DNA of 64,000 bases from Sphaerisporangium sp. TRM90804 (GTDB taxonomy: Bacteria; Actinomycetota; Actinomycetes; Streptosporangiales; Streptosporangiaceae), in assembly GCF_029846175.1 (NCBI RefSeq), contig NZ_JARWAC010000028.1, forward strand, positions 1 through 64,000, written 5' to 3'. This document shows, piece by piece, positions 25,192 to 34,500 of the stretch. Made by a program: the position numbers and the translations under genes. The number at the start of each line of letters is the position of its first letter. Position 1 is the first letter of the stretch. Under the pieces are notes generated by a model, which was given only the letters and a program-made list of their open reading frames with translations, had not been told where the DNA came from and did not search any database.

Positions 25192-26469
25192 GTGCGGCTG
25201 TACATCACCGCGCTCAACCCGACCGACGCTGTCACCGGAGGGTTCCTGCCCGCGGCCCGGGCGCTCGGCTGCGAGGTCACCCTGCTCACCGACCAGCCCG
25301 AGCGCTACCCCGGCACCGAGGCGATCCAGACCGACGTCCGCGACGCCCGCGCGGTGGTCGAGACGATCGCCCGCCACCATCCGCCCGCCGCCGTCTTCTC
25401 CAACTCCGACCACCTCCAGCCCGAGACCGCACTGGCCGCCGGCTACTTCGGCCTCCCGGGCAAGGACTGGCGCGCCTGCCTCACCGCGAAGAACAAGGCG
25501 CTCACCCGGCGGGCGCTCGCCGCCGCCGGCGTCGAGACGGTACGCTCCGCGCGCCTGGCGCCCGGGGAGCCGGCGCCGCCCGACCTCGCCTACCCCGTCG
25601 TGGTGAAGCCGCGCGAGGGCGTGGCCAGCGAGGACGTCACGCTGGCGCGCGACGCCGCCGAGCTCGAACGTGCCGTGGCCGCCGCGCGCGCCCGGCGCCC
25701 CGGTGCGGCCCTCGTCGCGGAGGAGTACCTCGAAGGCCCGCTGCACACGCTCGAAACGCTCGGCGACGGCCGGTCCACGCACGTGCTGGGGGGCTTGCGC
25801 ACCACACTCGGCCCCCTGCCGCACTTCGTGGAGGAACGCCTCGACTGGGACCCGTCGCACCTCCCGTCCGGCCCCGCCCTCTCCCCGGCGCCACCGGACG
25901 CCGGCCCCCGCGCGGCCGAACGGCGACCGGCCGGCGCAAGGGAGACCGACGGCCAGCGCTCCCGCGCGCGGGGAAACGACGGCCGGGCGGCCGGGGAGCA
26001 TGTGCTGCGGGCGCTGGCAGCCGTCGGCGCCGGGTTCGGGGCCTGCCACACCGAGTACGTGATGACCGAACGCGGGCCGCGGATCGTCGAGGTCAACTAC
26101 CGGCTCATCGGCGACACGTGTGACTTCCTGCTGGCCGAGCTGCTGGGCGTCCCGCTCTTCGAGTGGGTGCTGCGCGTCCACCTGGGCGAGCCGGCCCCGG
26201 CCCCTCCCCCGGTGACCGGGCACGGGGCCGCCGTGAGCCTGGTCGCCGACCGTCCGGGCGTGGTCACCCGCGCGCCCGGCGACGTGGCCGAGACGGTCGG
26301 CGGCACGCGGGTCAGGCACCGGCCGCTGCGCGCGGTGGGCGACACGATCGAGCTGACCCGCACCAACCGCGACTACCTCGGCGTGGTGCGCGGCGTCGGC
26401 CCCGGACGCGACTCCGTCGACAAGGCCATCGAGGACTTCTCCGCCCGCCACCCGTGGACGATCGAGTGA
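25192..26469 (+). CDS. ATP-grasp ligase of an NIS siderophore pathway (PvsA-like), 425 aa
   Basis: An ATP-grasp fold: a preATP domain (residues 1-90), the ATP-binding segment YPVVVKPREGVASEDV, and the metal-binding end of the catalytic core GPRIVEVNYRLIGD. These enzymes join a carboxylate and an amine through an acyl-phosphate. In the vibrioferrin pathway the homologous position (PvsA) adds alanine to the citrate intermediate; that role is inferred from gene order only. Between about residues 230 and 278 is a low-complexity Pro/Ala/Arg insertion absent from typical members. GTG start at 25192 behind GGGGGTG. It overlaps the next gene by four bases (GTGA). Confidence 0.82.
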   Translation: MRLYITALNPTDAVTGGFLPAARALGCEVTLLTDQPERYPGTEAIQTDVRDARAVVETIARHHPPAAVFSNSDHLQPETALAAGYFGLPGKDWRACLTAKNKALTRRALAAAGVETVRSARLAPGEPAPPDLAYPVVVKPREGVASEDVTLARDAAELERAVAAARARRPGAALVAEEYLEGPLHTLETLGDGRSTHVLGGLRTTLGPLPHFVEERLDWDPSHLPSGPALSPAPPDAGPRAAERRPAGARETDGQRSRARGNDGRAAGEHVLRALAAVGAGFGACHTEYVMTERGPRIVEVNYRLIGDTCDFLLAELLGVPLFEWVLRVHLGEPAPAPPPVTGHGAAVSLVADRPGVVTRAPGDVAETVGGTRVRHRPLRAVGDTIELTRTNRDYLGVVRGVGPGRDSVDKAIEDFSARHPWTIE

Positions 26470-28250
26470 CCCGAGACCCCGGCCCCGCGGACCACGCCGT
26501 GGCCGCGAAGTCCACCGCGCGCGAAGCCGGGCAGGGCCCGCCGCACGCGGCCGGGGCGGCGTCGGCGCGAGCGGACGAGAGCCCGGCACGCACGGCCGAC
26601 AACCCGGCGCGAGCGGACGAGAGCCCGGCGCGTGCGGCGGATGTGTCCGACGGGGAGGGACGCCTCGCGCGGCGGGTGCTCGACGCGTTGCTGCGTGAGG
26701 ACTACGGGGGGCTGGCCGCCCGGGTGACGCGGGCCAAGGAGGGCGTGCGGCTGGTGCTGCCGTCCGGACGCGCGGTCGGGCTCGTGCCCGGCCTCCTGTT
26801 CCAGGACTTCGTGGTCGCCCCGCACGAGCCGCTGGCCCTGGCCGAGGTCCTGGCGGCGCTGCGCGCGGTCGCCTCCCCCGCCGACGCCGAGGGCGTGGCG
26901 GCGTTCGCCGAGGAGTGCCGCGCGGCGCTGCGCGGGGACGACCTGCACCGGGCGAGCCGGGCGGCCGTCCTCGACCGCCTGCGGCGCGTCGGGCCCGGCC
27001 CGACGATCGCGTTCGAGGCGCTGGCCGGGTTCGCCGAGCACCCGGTCTATCCCGCGTCCCGCGCCCGCCAGGGCCTGTCGGACGAGGAGGTCACGGCGTA
27101 CGCGCCGGAGTTCGCGCCGAGCTTCGCCCTGGAGTGGGTCTCGGTGCCGGCCCGGTGGGTCGTGCGGTCGGGCGAGCCGCCCCGCTGGTGGCCCGGCGAC
27201 GGCGGGCCCCAGGCGCTGCTCCCGGTGCACCCGCTGACGTACGGCACGGTGCTGCGGATCCCCGGCGTGACCGCCGCCGCCGGGCCGCGCCTGCGGGTGC
27301 GGCCCACCCTGTCGATGCGCACGGTCGAGGTCGGCGCCCGCACGCACCTGAAGCTGCCGCTGGCCACCAGCACGCTCGGGGTGCGCAACCGGCGCTCCAT
27401 CAAGCCGGACACCCTCGCCGACGGCGCGCGGGCCGAGCGGCTGCTGCGCGAGGTGCTGGCGAGGGAGCCCGGCCTCGACGTCCTGCTCGCCGACGAGCAG
27501 ACCTACGGCCACGCCGGGCACGAGTACCTGGGGTGGATGGTCCGGCGCCTTCCGCCCGGCGAGATCGTCCCGGCGGCCGCGCTGCTCGCCCCCTCCCCGT
27601 GGCCGCCGCCCCCCGGCCGCGGCAGGAGGCGCGGCGCCCCGGCGCCCCCCGCCGGCCGCCGGGTGCTGGACGACCTCGCCGCCCGCCACTTCGGCGGCGA
27701 CGCCCGCGCGCTGCTCACCTGGTACCTGCGCACCTTGATGGCGTGGAACGTCCGGCTGTTCGTGACGTACGGCATCGCGCTGGAGGCGCACCAGCAGAAC
27801 CTCGCCCTGGTGTTCCGCCGGGGGGCCCGCCCCCGGCTGCTGGTCAAGGACAACGACGGGCTGCTCGCCTCGCCCGACCTGCTGCGCCGCGCGGGGCCGG
27901 CCGTGCCCGGCTTCGCCGACCGGCGCATGCTCACCGACGACCCGCACGCCCTGGCCGACGTGTTCGTCACGATCACCCTGCACCTGGCCGCCGCCGCGGT
28001 CGCGTTCGGGGCGGGCCACGGCGACCTGGTCGCCGCCGCCCTGGAGGAGGCGCTCGACGGGTACGGCGGCCATCCGATGGCGCGCCTGCTGCGCGCCCGC
28101 ACCCTGGAGGCGGCGCGGCTCGTCGGCAAGTCGATGGTGAGCGCGGGAACGCTCGCCGACCGGGCGCGCGTCGCCGCCGACGTCAACAAGCACTACGGGA
28201 CCAGCGGGCCCAACTACCTGCGTCAGCACCTACGCGGAGAGGCGAACTGA
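26466..28250 (+). CDS. IucA/IucC-family NIS siderophore synthetase 1, 594 aa
   Basis: NIS synthetases adenylate a carboxylate of citrate or a derivative and condense it with an amine or alcohol. The core is recognisable by KLPLATSTLGVRNRR, the catalytic-lobe EAHQQNLALVF and the metal-binding KDNDGLL. The N-terminal ATP motif, normally HPxHPxxK, is degenerate here (HPVYPASRAR). The first 65 residues are a repetitive Ala/Asp/Pro/Arg linker (DESPAR occurs twice) that looks like an expansion. The GTG at 26466 overlaps the previous stop; the next gene overlaps this stop by one base (TGATG). Confidence 0.87.
   Translation: MTRDPGPADHAVAAKSTAREAGQGPPHAAGAASARADESPARTADNPARADESPARAADVSDGEGRLARRVLDALLREDYGGLAARVTRAKEGVRLVLPSGRAVGLVPGLLFQDFVVAPHEPLALAEVLAALRAVASPADAEGVAAFAEECRAALRGDDLHRASRAAVLDRLRRVGPGPTIAFEALAGFAEHPVYPASRARQGLSDEEVTAYAPEFAPSFALEWVSVPARWVVRSGEPPRWWPGDGGPQALLPVHPLTYGTVLRIPGVTAAAGPRLRVRPTLSMRTVEVGARTHLKLPLATSTLGVRNRRSIKPDTLADGARAERLLREVLAREPGLDVLLADEQTYGHAGHEYLGWMVRRLPPGEIVPAAALLAPSPWPPPPGRGRRRGAPAPPAGRRVLDDLAARHFGGDARALLTWYLRTLMAWNVRLFVTYGIALEAHQQNLALVFRRGARPRLLVKDNDGLLASPDLLRRAGPAVPGFADRRMLTDDPHALADVFVTITLHLAAAAVAFGAGHGDLVAAALEEALDGYGGHPMARLLRARTLEAARLVGKSMVSAGTLADRARVAADVNKHYGTSGPNYLRQHLRGEAN
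26564..26629 (+). repeat. 42-bp-period direct repeat inside NIS synthetase 1
   Basis: A 24-bp sequence beginning GGCGCGAGCGGACG occurs identically at 26564-26587 and 26606-26629, exactly 14 codons apart, and encodes the repeated ARADESPAR segment. In-frame duplication in an N-terminal linker suggests recent slippage without loss of function. Confidence 0.8.
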
Positions 28251-29914
28251 TGGACCGCGCCGTACTGGACTCCCCTGCCGACATCGCGGAGGACGCGGCG
28301 CTGGCGGCCCTGCTGCGCTGCTGTGTGCGCGAGGTGGCCGGGCCGCGTGGGCAGGTGTGGGACGCCGACCCCTACCTGCTGCTGCGCCTCGGCGGGGAGC
28401 TCATCCGGGTGCCGGCCTCCGGGGGGCTGGCCCTGCGCTTCGACGGGCCGGCCGAGCGGCTGGAGCGCGGGGCGTGGCTGCCGCTGTCCGTCGAGCGGCT
28501 GGTCGGGCTGGTCGAGGCCGAGCCGGGCGTCCGCGGCGACAACGACGAGTTCGCCGGGCAGGTGATCGCCAGCCGCACGGCCATCTCCGACCTGCTGCGC
28601 GGCCGGGGCCGGCCGCCCGCGGACGATCCGTGGCTGGCGTCCGAGCAGGCGCTGGTGTTCGGCCACCCGTTCCATCCCTCGCCCAAGGCCGCGGGCCCGG
28701 GGTGGCTGCGGTACGCGCCGGAGGCGCACGCCCGCTTCCCGCTGCGGCTGCTCGGCGTGCGGGACGACGTGCTGGCCGCCGAGGGCGACGCTGGGGCGAT
28801 CGACGGCCTCGGCGCGGCGCCGCCCGGATACACGCTGCTGCCCGCGCACCCGTGGCAGCTCGAACTGCTCGGCGCCGAGCTGGCCGCGCCGTTCGCGGAC
28901 GGCCTGCTGCTCGACCTCGGGGAGAGCCGCGGCATGGCCGTCCCCACCTCCTCGGTGCGCACGGTGTACGAGCCGCGGATCCGCAAGTGCCTGAAGTTCA
29001 GCATCGACGTGCGGATCACCAACTGCGTCCGGAAGAACGCCTGGTACGAGCTGACCGCGGCGGCCGAGCTCAGCGCCCGCCTGGGCCCGGTCTTCGCCGA
29101 CCTGGCGCGGCGCTTCCCCGGCACCGGCTGGCTGCCCGAGCCCGGGTACCGGTCGGCGGCGCTGGGCACGCGCCTGCTGGAGGGGCTGGGCGTGATCGTC
29201 CGCGCCGGCCCGTGGGACGTCACCGGGCCGGGCGTCACGCCGCTGCTCGCCGGAGCGCTGGCCGCCCCGCGACCCGAGGACGACCCCGAACCCCGGCGGG
29301 ACGCCCGGGGCGCGGCCGAGGAGGCCCTGCGGCGCGACCCCGTGGGCTGGTGGGGGGCGTACGTCGACCGTGTGGCGCCGCCGGTCTTCGACGCCTACTT
29401 CCGGCACGGCGTGGTGCTGGAACCCCACCTGCAGAACGTGCTCGTCGGGGTGGACCCCTCGGGCACGCCGGTCGAGGCGGTCTTCCGCGACATGGAGGGC
29501 ACCAAGCTGGTCGCCGGGCGGCACGACCTCTCCCGCCTGCCCGGCGCGGTCGCCCGTGCGGCGACGTACGACGCCGCGAGGGGGTGGGACCGCGTGGTGT
29601 ACTGCCTCATGGTGAACCATCTGCCCGAGATCGCGGCCACGGTCGCCGCCGCCGCGGCCCGGGCGACCACGGTCCCGGGGCCGGCCGCCCGGAAGGCGGC
29701 GGAGGCCCTGCTCCGCGAGCTGTGGGCGGACGCCCGCGCCCGCGTCGCCCGCTACGCCGGAGAGCACCACCGCCCCCCGCAGCAGCTCCGCGACCTGCTG
29801 GCCGGCGCGCCGCTCCCCGCCAAGGCCAACCTGTCGGCCCGCCTGACCCGCTCCCCCGACCGCGACGCCGGCTACGTCCCCGTCGCCAACCCCTTCGCGG
29901 CGGTACCCGCATGA
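28250..29914 (+). CDS. IucA/IucC-family NIS siderophore synthetase 2, 554 aa
   Basis: The second NIS synthetase of the operon. It carries the intact ATP-binding motif HPFHPSPK (residues 139-146), SSVRTVYEPRIRKCLKFSIDVRITNC in the central region, EPHLQNVLV as the catalytic-lobe motif, and FRDMEGTKL for metal. It is better conserved than synthetase 1. GGAGAGGCG lies just before the ATG, which overlaps the preceding stop by one base. Two synthetases indicate two condensations on the citrate core, as in vibrioferrin or staphyloferrin B assembly. Which step each performs cannot be told from sequence. Confidence 0.9.
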   Translation: MDRAVLDSPADIAEDAALAALLRCCVREVAGPRGQVWDADPYLLLRLGGELIRVPASGGLALRFDGPAERLERGAWLPLSVERLVGLVEAEPGVRGDNDEFAGQVIASRTAISDLLRGRGRPPADDPWLASEQALVFGHPFHPSPKAAGPGWLRYAPEAHARFPLRLLGVRDDVLAAEGDAGAIDGLGAAPPGYTLLPAHPWQLELLGAELAAPFADGLLLDLGESRGMAVPTSSVRTVYEPRIRKCLKFSIDVRITNCVRKNAWYELTAAAELSARLGPVFADLARRFPGTGWLPEPGYRSAALGTRLLEGLGVIVRAGPWDVTGPGVTPLLAGALAAPRPEDDPEPRRDARGAAEEALRRDPVGWWGAYVDRVAPPVFDAYFRHGVVLEPHLQNVLVGVDPSGTPVEAVFRDMEGTKLVAGRHDLSRLPGAVARAATYDAARGWDRVVYCLMVNHLPEIAATVAAAAARATTVPGPAARKAAEALLRELWADARARVARYAGEHHRPPQQLRDLLAGAPLPAKANLSARLTRSPDRDAGYVPVANPFAAVPA

Positions 29915-31218
29915 CCCTCCCGTCCCCCGGCGAGCGCGCCGTGCACCGCGCGGGCCCGGACGCCCCCGGCTCCGGCGGGAGCACCGTCCACCGCCCCGGC
30001 GGGAGCGCGGTCGCCTCCGGCGCCGGTGAGCACGCCACGCACCGCACCGGCACGAGCGCGGTCGTCCCCGCCACCGGTGAGCACGCCACGCACCGCGCCG
30101 GTGCGCGGGTGGTCGTGCCCGATCGGGTGCGGGAACGCGCGCTCGGCCTCGGCGGCGGGCTGCCCGCCTACCTGTACGACCTTCCCGGCCTCGACCGGCA
30201 CGCGGCGGAGGTGCGGGAGGCGCTGGCGGGCGTGGAGCTGTACTACGCGGTCAAGGCCAACCCCGACGCCCGCCTGCTCCGCGTGCTCGCCCCGTACGTC
30301 GACGGGTTCGAGGTCTCCTCGGGCGGCGAGGTGGCGCATGTGCGCTCGGTGCTGCCCGGCGCCCGGCTCGCCTTCGGCGGGCCCGGCAAGACCGACGCCG
30401 AGCTCGCCCTGGACGTCCACCGCCTGCACGTGGAGAGCCCCGGCGAACTGCGCCGCGTCCTCGCCACCGGCCGCCCGGTGGACGCGCTGCTCCGCGTGAA
30501 CCTGGACGTCCCCGTCGAAGGGGCGTCCCTCACGATGGGCGGCGGCGCGACCCCGTTCGGCATGGACCCCGAAGGCGTCCACGAGTGCCTGCGCCTGCTC
30601 CGGGACCAGCCCGGCGGCGTACGGTTGCGTGGTTTTCACGCGCATCTGGCCAGCGGGCTGGGGGCCGCCGCGCTGCTCGGGCTCGCCGAGGCCGTCCTGG
30701 GCCACAGCCGCGAGCTGGGGGCCGTGGAGACCAACCTGGGCGGCGGCATGGCCGTGTCCTACGCGGACCCGGAGGACCGTTTCGACTGGGCCGCCTACGG
30801 CAAGGGCCTCGCGGCCCTGCGCGCGCCGGGCGAGACCCTGCGCGTGGAGCCCGGCCGGGCGGTGACCGCGTACTGCGGCTGGTACCTGACCCGGGTGCTC
30901 GACGTGAAGCGGGTGCACGGGGAGGTCTTCGCGGTCCTCACCGGCGGCACCCACCACCTGCGCACCCCGGCGGCCAAGGGCCACGACCACCCCTTCGCCG
31001 TCCTGCCCACCGGCCGCCCCGGCTCGGGCGTGACCGACACCCCCGTCACCCTGGCCGGCCAGCTCTGCACCCCCAAGGACGTCCTGGCCCGCCGCGTCGT
31101 CACCTCGGTGAACGTCGGCGACACCGTCGCCTTCCCCATGGCCGGCGCCTACGCCTGGACGATCTCCCACCACGACTTCCTCATGCACCCCAAGCCCGCC
31201 TTCCACTACCTCACCTGA
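29911..31218 (+). CDS. Type III PLP decarboxylase (PvsE/SbnH-like), 435 aa
   Basis: A fold III (alanine racemase-like) decarboxylase related to diaminopimelate and ornithine decarboxylases. The PLP lysine is K115 in YYAVKANPD, the phosphate loop GGGMAVSY is near residue 275, and a Cys in the CTPKDVLA segment is at the catalytic position of the partner subunit. In related siderophore pathways (SbnH, PvsE) the enzyme decarboxylates the citryl-amino acid intermediate after the first condensation. The N-terminal 65 residues are a repetitive linker (GEHATHR twice, 17 residues apart). It overlaps synthetase 2 by four bases and is the last gene of the operon. Confidence 0.87.
   Translation: MTLPSPGERAVHRAGPDAPGSGGSTVHRPGGSAVASGAGEHATHRTGTSAVVPATGEHATHRAGARVVVPDRVRERALGLGGGLPAYLYDLPGLDRHAAEVREALAGVELYYAVKANPDARLLRVLAPYVDGFEVSSGGEVAHVRSVLPGARLAFGGPGKTDAELALDVHRLHVESPGELRRVLATGRPVDALLRVNLDVPVEGASLTMGGGATPFGMDPEGVHECLRLLRDQPGGVRLRGFHAHLASGLGAAALLGLAEAVLGHSRELGAVETNLGGGMAVSYADPEDRFDWAAYGKGLAALRAPGETLRVEPGRAVTAYCGWYLTRVLDVKRVHGEVFAVLTGGTHHLRTPAAKGHDHPFAVLPTGRPGSGVTDTPVTLAGQLCTPKDVLARRVVTSVNVGDTVAFPMAGAYAWTISHHDFLMHPKPAFHYLT
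30023..30096 (+). repeat. 51-bp-period direct repeat inside the PLP decarboxylase
   Basis: A 23-bp sequence beginning CCGGTGAGCACGCC occurs at 30023-30045 and 30074-30096, exactly 17 codons apart, and encodes GEHATHR twice. The third gene of this operon to show linker expansion is the ATP-grasp gene, whose insertion has no exact repeat. Confidence 0.8.
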
Positions 31219-31556
31219 CCACCCGACCGGCCCACCGCACCCGGCGCCGACGTCGGGGGGCCCTCGGTCCTCTTCGTCCACACCGCCGGGTGCGTGAGTG
31301 CGCGGCGAAGTGGCGGCGGTCCCGCGCTGGGGGGCACCCGCGCGACGGCACGGGTGGGCCGGGTGAGGGTCGCCCTTGACAAGGCCGCGCCGAAGGCATT
31401 CGAGCGGCGACCAGGTTGGTCTCCAGGCGGTCCCGCGCCGGGTTCCGGGGCGGGCCGACGAGGGTTCCGCCAGCCCGGCAGGACGAGTCACACCCCCGCG
31501 TCGCCGGGCGTCGACGAGTGGTACCCGCGTCGCCGGGTCGCGGTGGTGCGGCGCCG
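31219..31556. other. Gene-less stretch after the siderophore operon, with an inverted repeat
   Basis: Between the decarboxylase stop and the convergent adnB stop I see no gene. CGCACCCGGCG (31236-31246) and CGCCGGGTGCG (31284-31294) are exact inverted repeats with a 37-base loop that itself contains the palindrome CCGACGTCGG; this may act as a weak terminator for both operons. Further on, CCCGCGTCGCCGGG is repeated about 30 bp apart near 31495 and 31525. No exporter or receptor gene is present. Confidence 0.55.
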
Positions 31557-34500
31557 TCAGCGGTCCTGGGGGATGGACTCGATCAGGGCTATCAGGCCCG
31601 CGGCGTCGAGGAGGTCGACCGGGCGGACGGTCTGGTTGGAGCGGACGTAGTGGAAGGCGGCGCCGACCTTGGTCAGGGGGACGGATGCCAAATGGGACCA
31701 GGCCAGGCGGTAGGCGGCCAGCTGGACGGCCGCGGCCTTGGCGGCGGGGCCCCTCGGGCGTTCGCCGGTCTTCCAGTCGACGACGACGTAGCCGTCGCCG
31801 TCGGTGAAGACGGCGTCCATGCGGCCGCGTACCAGGCGGTCGGCGATCATGGTCTCGAAGGGGACCTCCAGGTCGACCGGCTCCTGGGACGCCCAGGGGC
31901 TCTCCTCGAAGCGGGCCTGCAGCTCGGCGAGGCGGACGTCGACGTCGGAGACGTCGTCGGCGGCGCCGGGCAGCTCCAGGTCGTCGATGAGCCGCTGCTG
32001 GCCCCAGCGGCCCTCCAGCCAGCGGTGGAAGGCGGTGCCGCGCCGGGCGAGCGGGGCGGGGCGGTGCGGGAGCGGGCGGCGGATCTGGCGGGCCAGGGCC
32101 GCGGGGTCGGACGCCAGGGTGACCAGCGAGGAGACGGTCAGGTGGGCGGGCAGCTCCACGACCTCGCCGCCGCGCCGCCGGTGCTGGTCGCGCTCGCGTA
32201 GCAGCAGCTCGGTGTCGCGCGCCCAGGCGCGCGCCCGGTCGCGTTCCCACTCGCGCAGGGGGGTGTCCGGCTCGGCCGGGTCGGGCGTCGCGGTGCCGTT
32301 GATGGCCTCCATGACCATGTCGGCGCCGCCGCGGACCGCCTCGTGCCGCTGACCGCCGGGCGGCGCCGGCCACTCCGCCGCCGGGGGCTCCACCAGCAGC
32401 GGGTTGACGGCCCCCTCCTCGGGCTCGGGGGCCCAGAAGGCGGCCTGCCCGGAGGCGTCCCTGATCTCCACCAGGAAGTCGGACGGGTCGAGCGGCCTGG
32501 CGGCGCTCCCCCACCGGTAGCCCGACGCGATCAGCAGGTAGTGCGCGCGCGTGACCGCGACGTAGGCGAGGCGCCGCTCCTCCATCAGGTCGCGCTCGCG
32601 GCAGCGCTCCTCGAACGCGGCGAGGTCGTCCTTCTCCAGCCCGGCCAGCACCGGCAGGTCGGCGCGGTCGCCGCGCAACGAGTAGGGCAGCTTGCGCGGG
32701 TTCTCCGTCCACCGCGAGTTGGTCACCGGCGTGGCCGGGAACACGCTGCCCTTCGCCAGGGCGCCCTTCTGGGTGGTGACCTGCGAGAGGCCGGGCACCA
32801 CGACGACGGGCCACTCCAGCCCCTTGGAGGCGTGCACGGTCATCAGCTTGACGCTGTTGGTCTCGCCGACCCGCCCGGCCTCCAGGCCGAACTCCTCCGA
32901 CTCCGCGGCCTTGAGATAGGCCAGGAAGGCGCCCAGCGTCGGGTCCTCGGAGTCCCCGGCGAACCGTGACGCGGCGTCCAGGAAGGCGTCGAGGTCGGCG
33001 CGCGCGGTGAGCGGCCCGCCGCCCCTGGCGGCCACCTCGACGTCCAGGCCCATGCGCCGCTCGATCTCGGCGATCAGGTCGGGCAGCGGCTGGCCCGCGT
33101 GCGCCCGCAGGGTGCGCAGTTCGTGCGCGAGGCGCGGCAGGCGGGCGCGGGCGAGCGGGGAGAAGTGCTCCAGCCACTGGGGGCGGTCGGGCAGCTCGTC
33201 CAGGGCGTCGACCAGGCTGCCGCGCTCCTCGGCCATGTCGGCGACGACCTGTTCGAGCGGGTCGTCGGCCGCCGGGCCGCCGCGGTTGCCCACGGTGAGC
33301 TCCCGGGCCCGGTCGCCGAGCACCTTCATGTCGGCGGGCCCGATGCGCCAGCGCGGCCCGGCCATCAGCCGCACGAGGGCGTCGCCCGCCGTGGGCTCGT
33401 ACAGCACGCGCAGCGTCGCCACCAGGTCGGCGACCTCCGGGACGGTGAGCAGGCCGCCCAGGCCGACGACCTCCACCGGGATGTCGCGGGCCTCCAGCGC
33501 CCGCCGCAGGGCGGGGAACTGGGCCCGCCTGCGCGCCAGGACGGCGATGTCCTGCGGCTGCAGAGCCGTGACGCCGCCCCAGATGCCCGCACGCACCTTC
33601 TCGCGCAGCTTGTCGCGCTCGCCGTCGGTCCAGGGCAGGCCGTCGGGCGCCGTCTCCCTGCCCAGCATTCGAGCCACGCCGTCGGCGATCCAGGCGGCCT
33701 CGTCGTCGGCGGTCTCGTGGAAGGCGGTCACCACCCGGCCGCGCGCCACGCGGGTGCCGCCCGGGACGAGCACGGGCACCTCGCGCGCCTCCTCGCGCAG
33801 CGGCACCTGCACGCGGGCCGCGACGTCCAGGATCTTCTCGCCGTTGCGGAAGCTGACCGACAGCCGTCGGACGGCCGCGGGCTCGCCCGCGGCGCGCGGG
33901 AAGTCGCTGACGAAGCGCTTGAGGTTGCCCGAGGACGCCCCCCGCCAGCCGTAGATCGACTGGCACGGGTCGCCCACGGCGGTCACCGGGTGGCCCCCGC
34001 CGAACAGGGCGCGCAGCAGCACGAGCTGGGCGTGGCTGGTGTCCTGGTACTCGTCGAGCAGGACCACGGAGAACCTGCCGCGCTCGATGGCGCCGACCTC
34101 GGGATGCCGGTCGGCGATGCGGGCGGCCAGCGCCATCTGGTCGCCGTGGTCGACGGTCTCGCGACTCCGCTTGAGCCGCTCGTACGCCTCCACAAGGGGC
34201 AGGAGCTGCTCGCGCACCGCCTGGACGCGGCCGGGCTTGCGCTGGGCGAGCGTCGGCCTGCCCGGGAGCCGGGCGAGGCGCTCGCCGAGCCAGTGGCCCA
34301 CCTCGCGCACCTCGCCGGGCGTGCGCAGGTGCTCCGACAGCTCACCCGCGAGGTCGAGCACGGCGGCGGTCACCGAGGGCGGGGCGAGGTCGACGTGGTC
34401 CATCGGCCCGTCGTACCGGCCGACGACACGAGCGGCCATCTGCCAGGCCACGGCCGGGCTGACCAGCCGCATGGTCGGCTCCATCGCCTCGCGCAGCGCG

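Noticed and set aside
29872-33966. Very long 1364-aa open frame on the minus strand across the siderophore operon and adnB
   Set aside because: Arg/Gly/Ala/Pro composition with no motif; the real genes occupy other frames.
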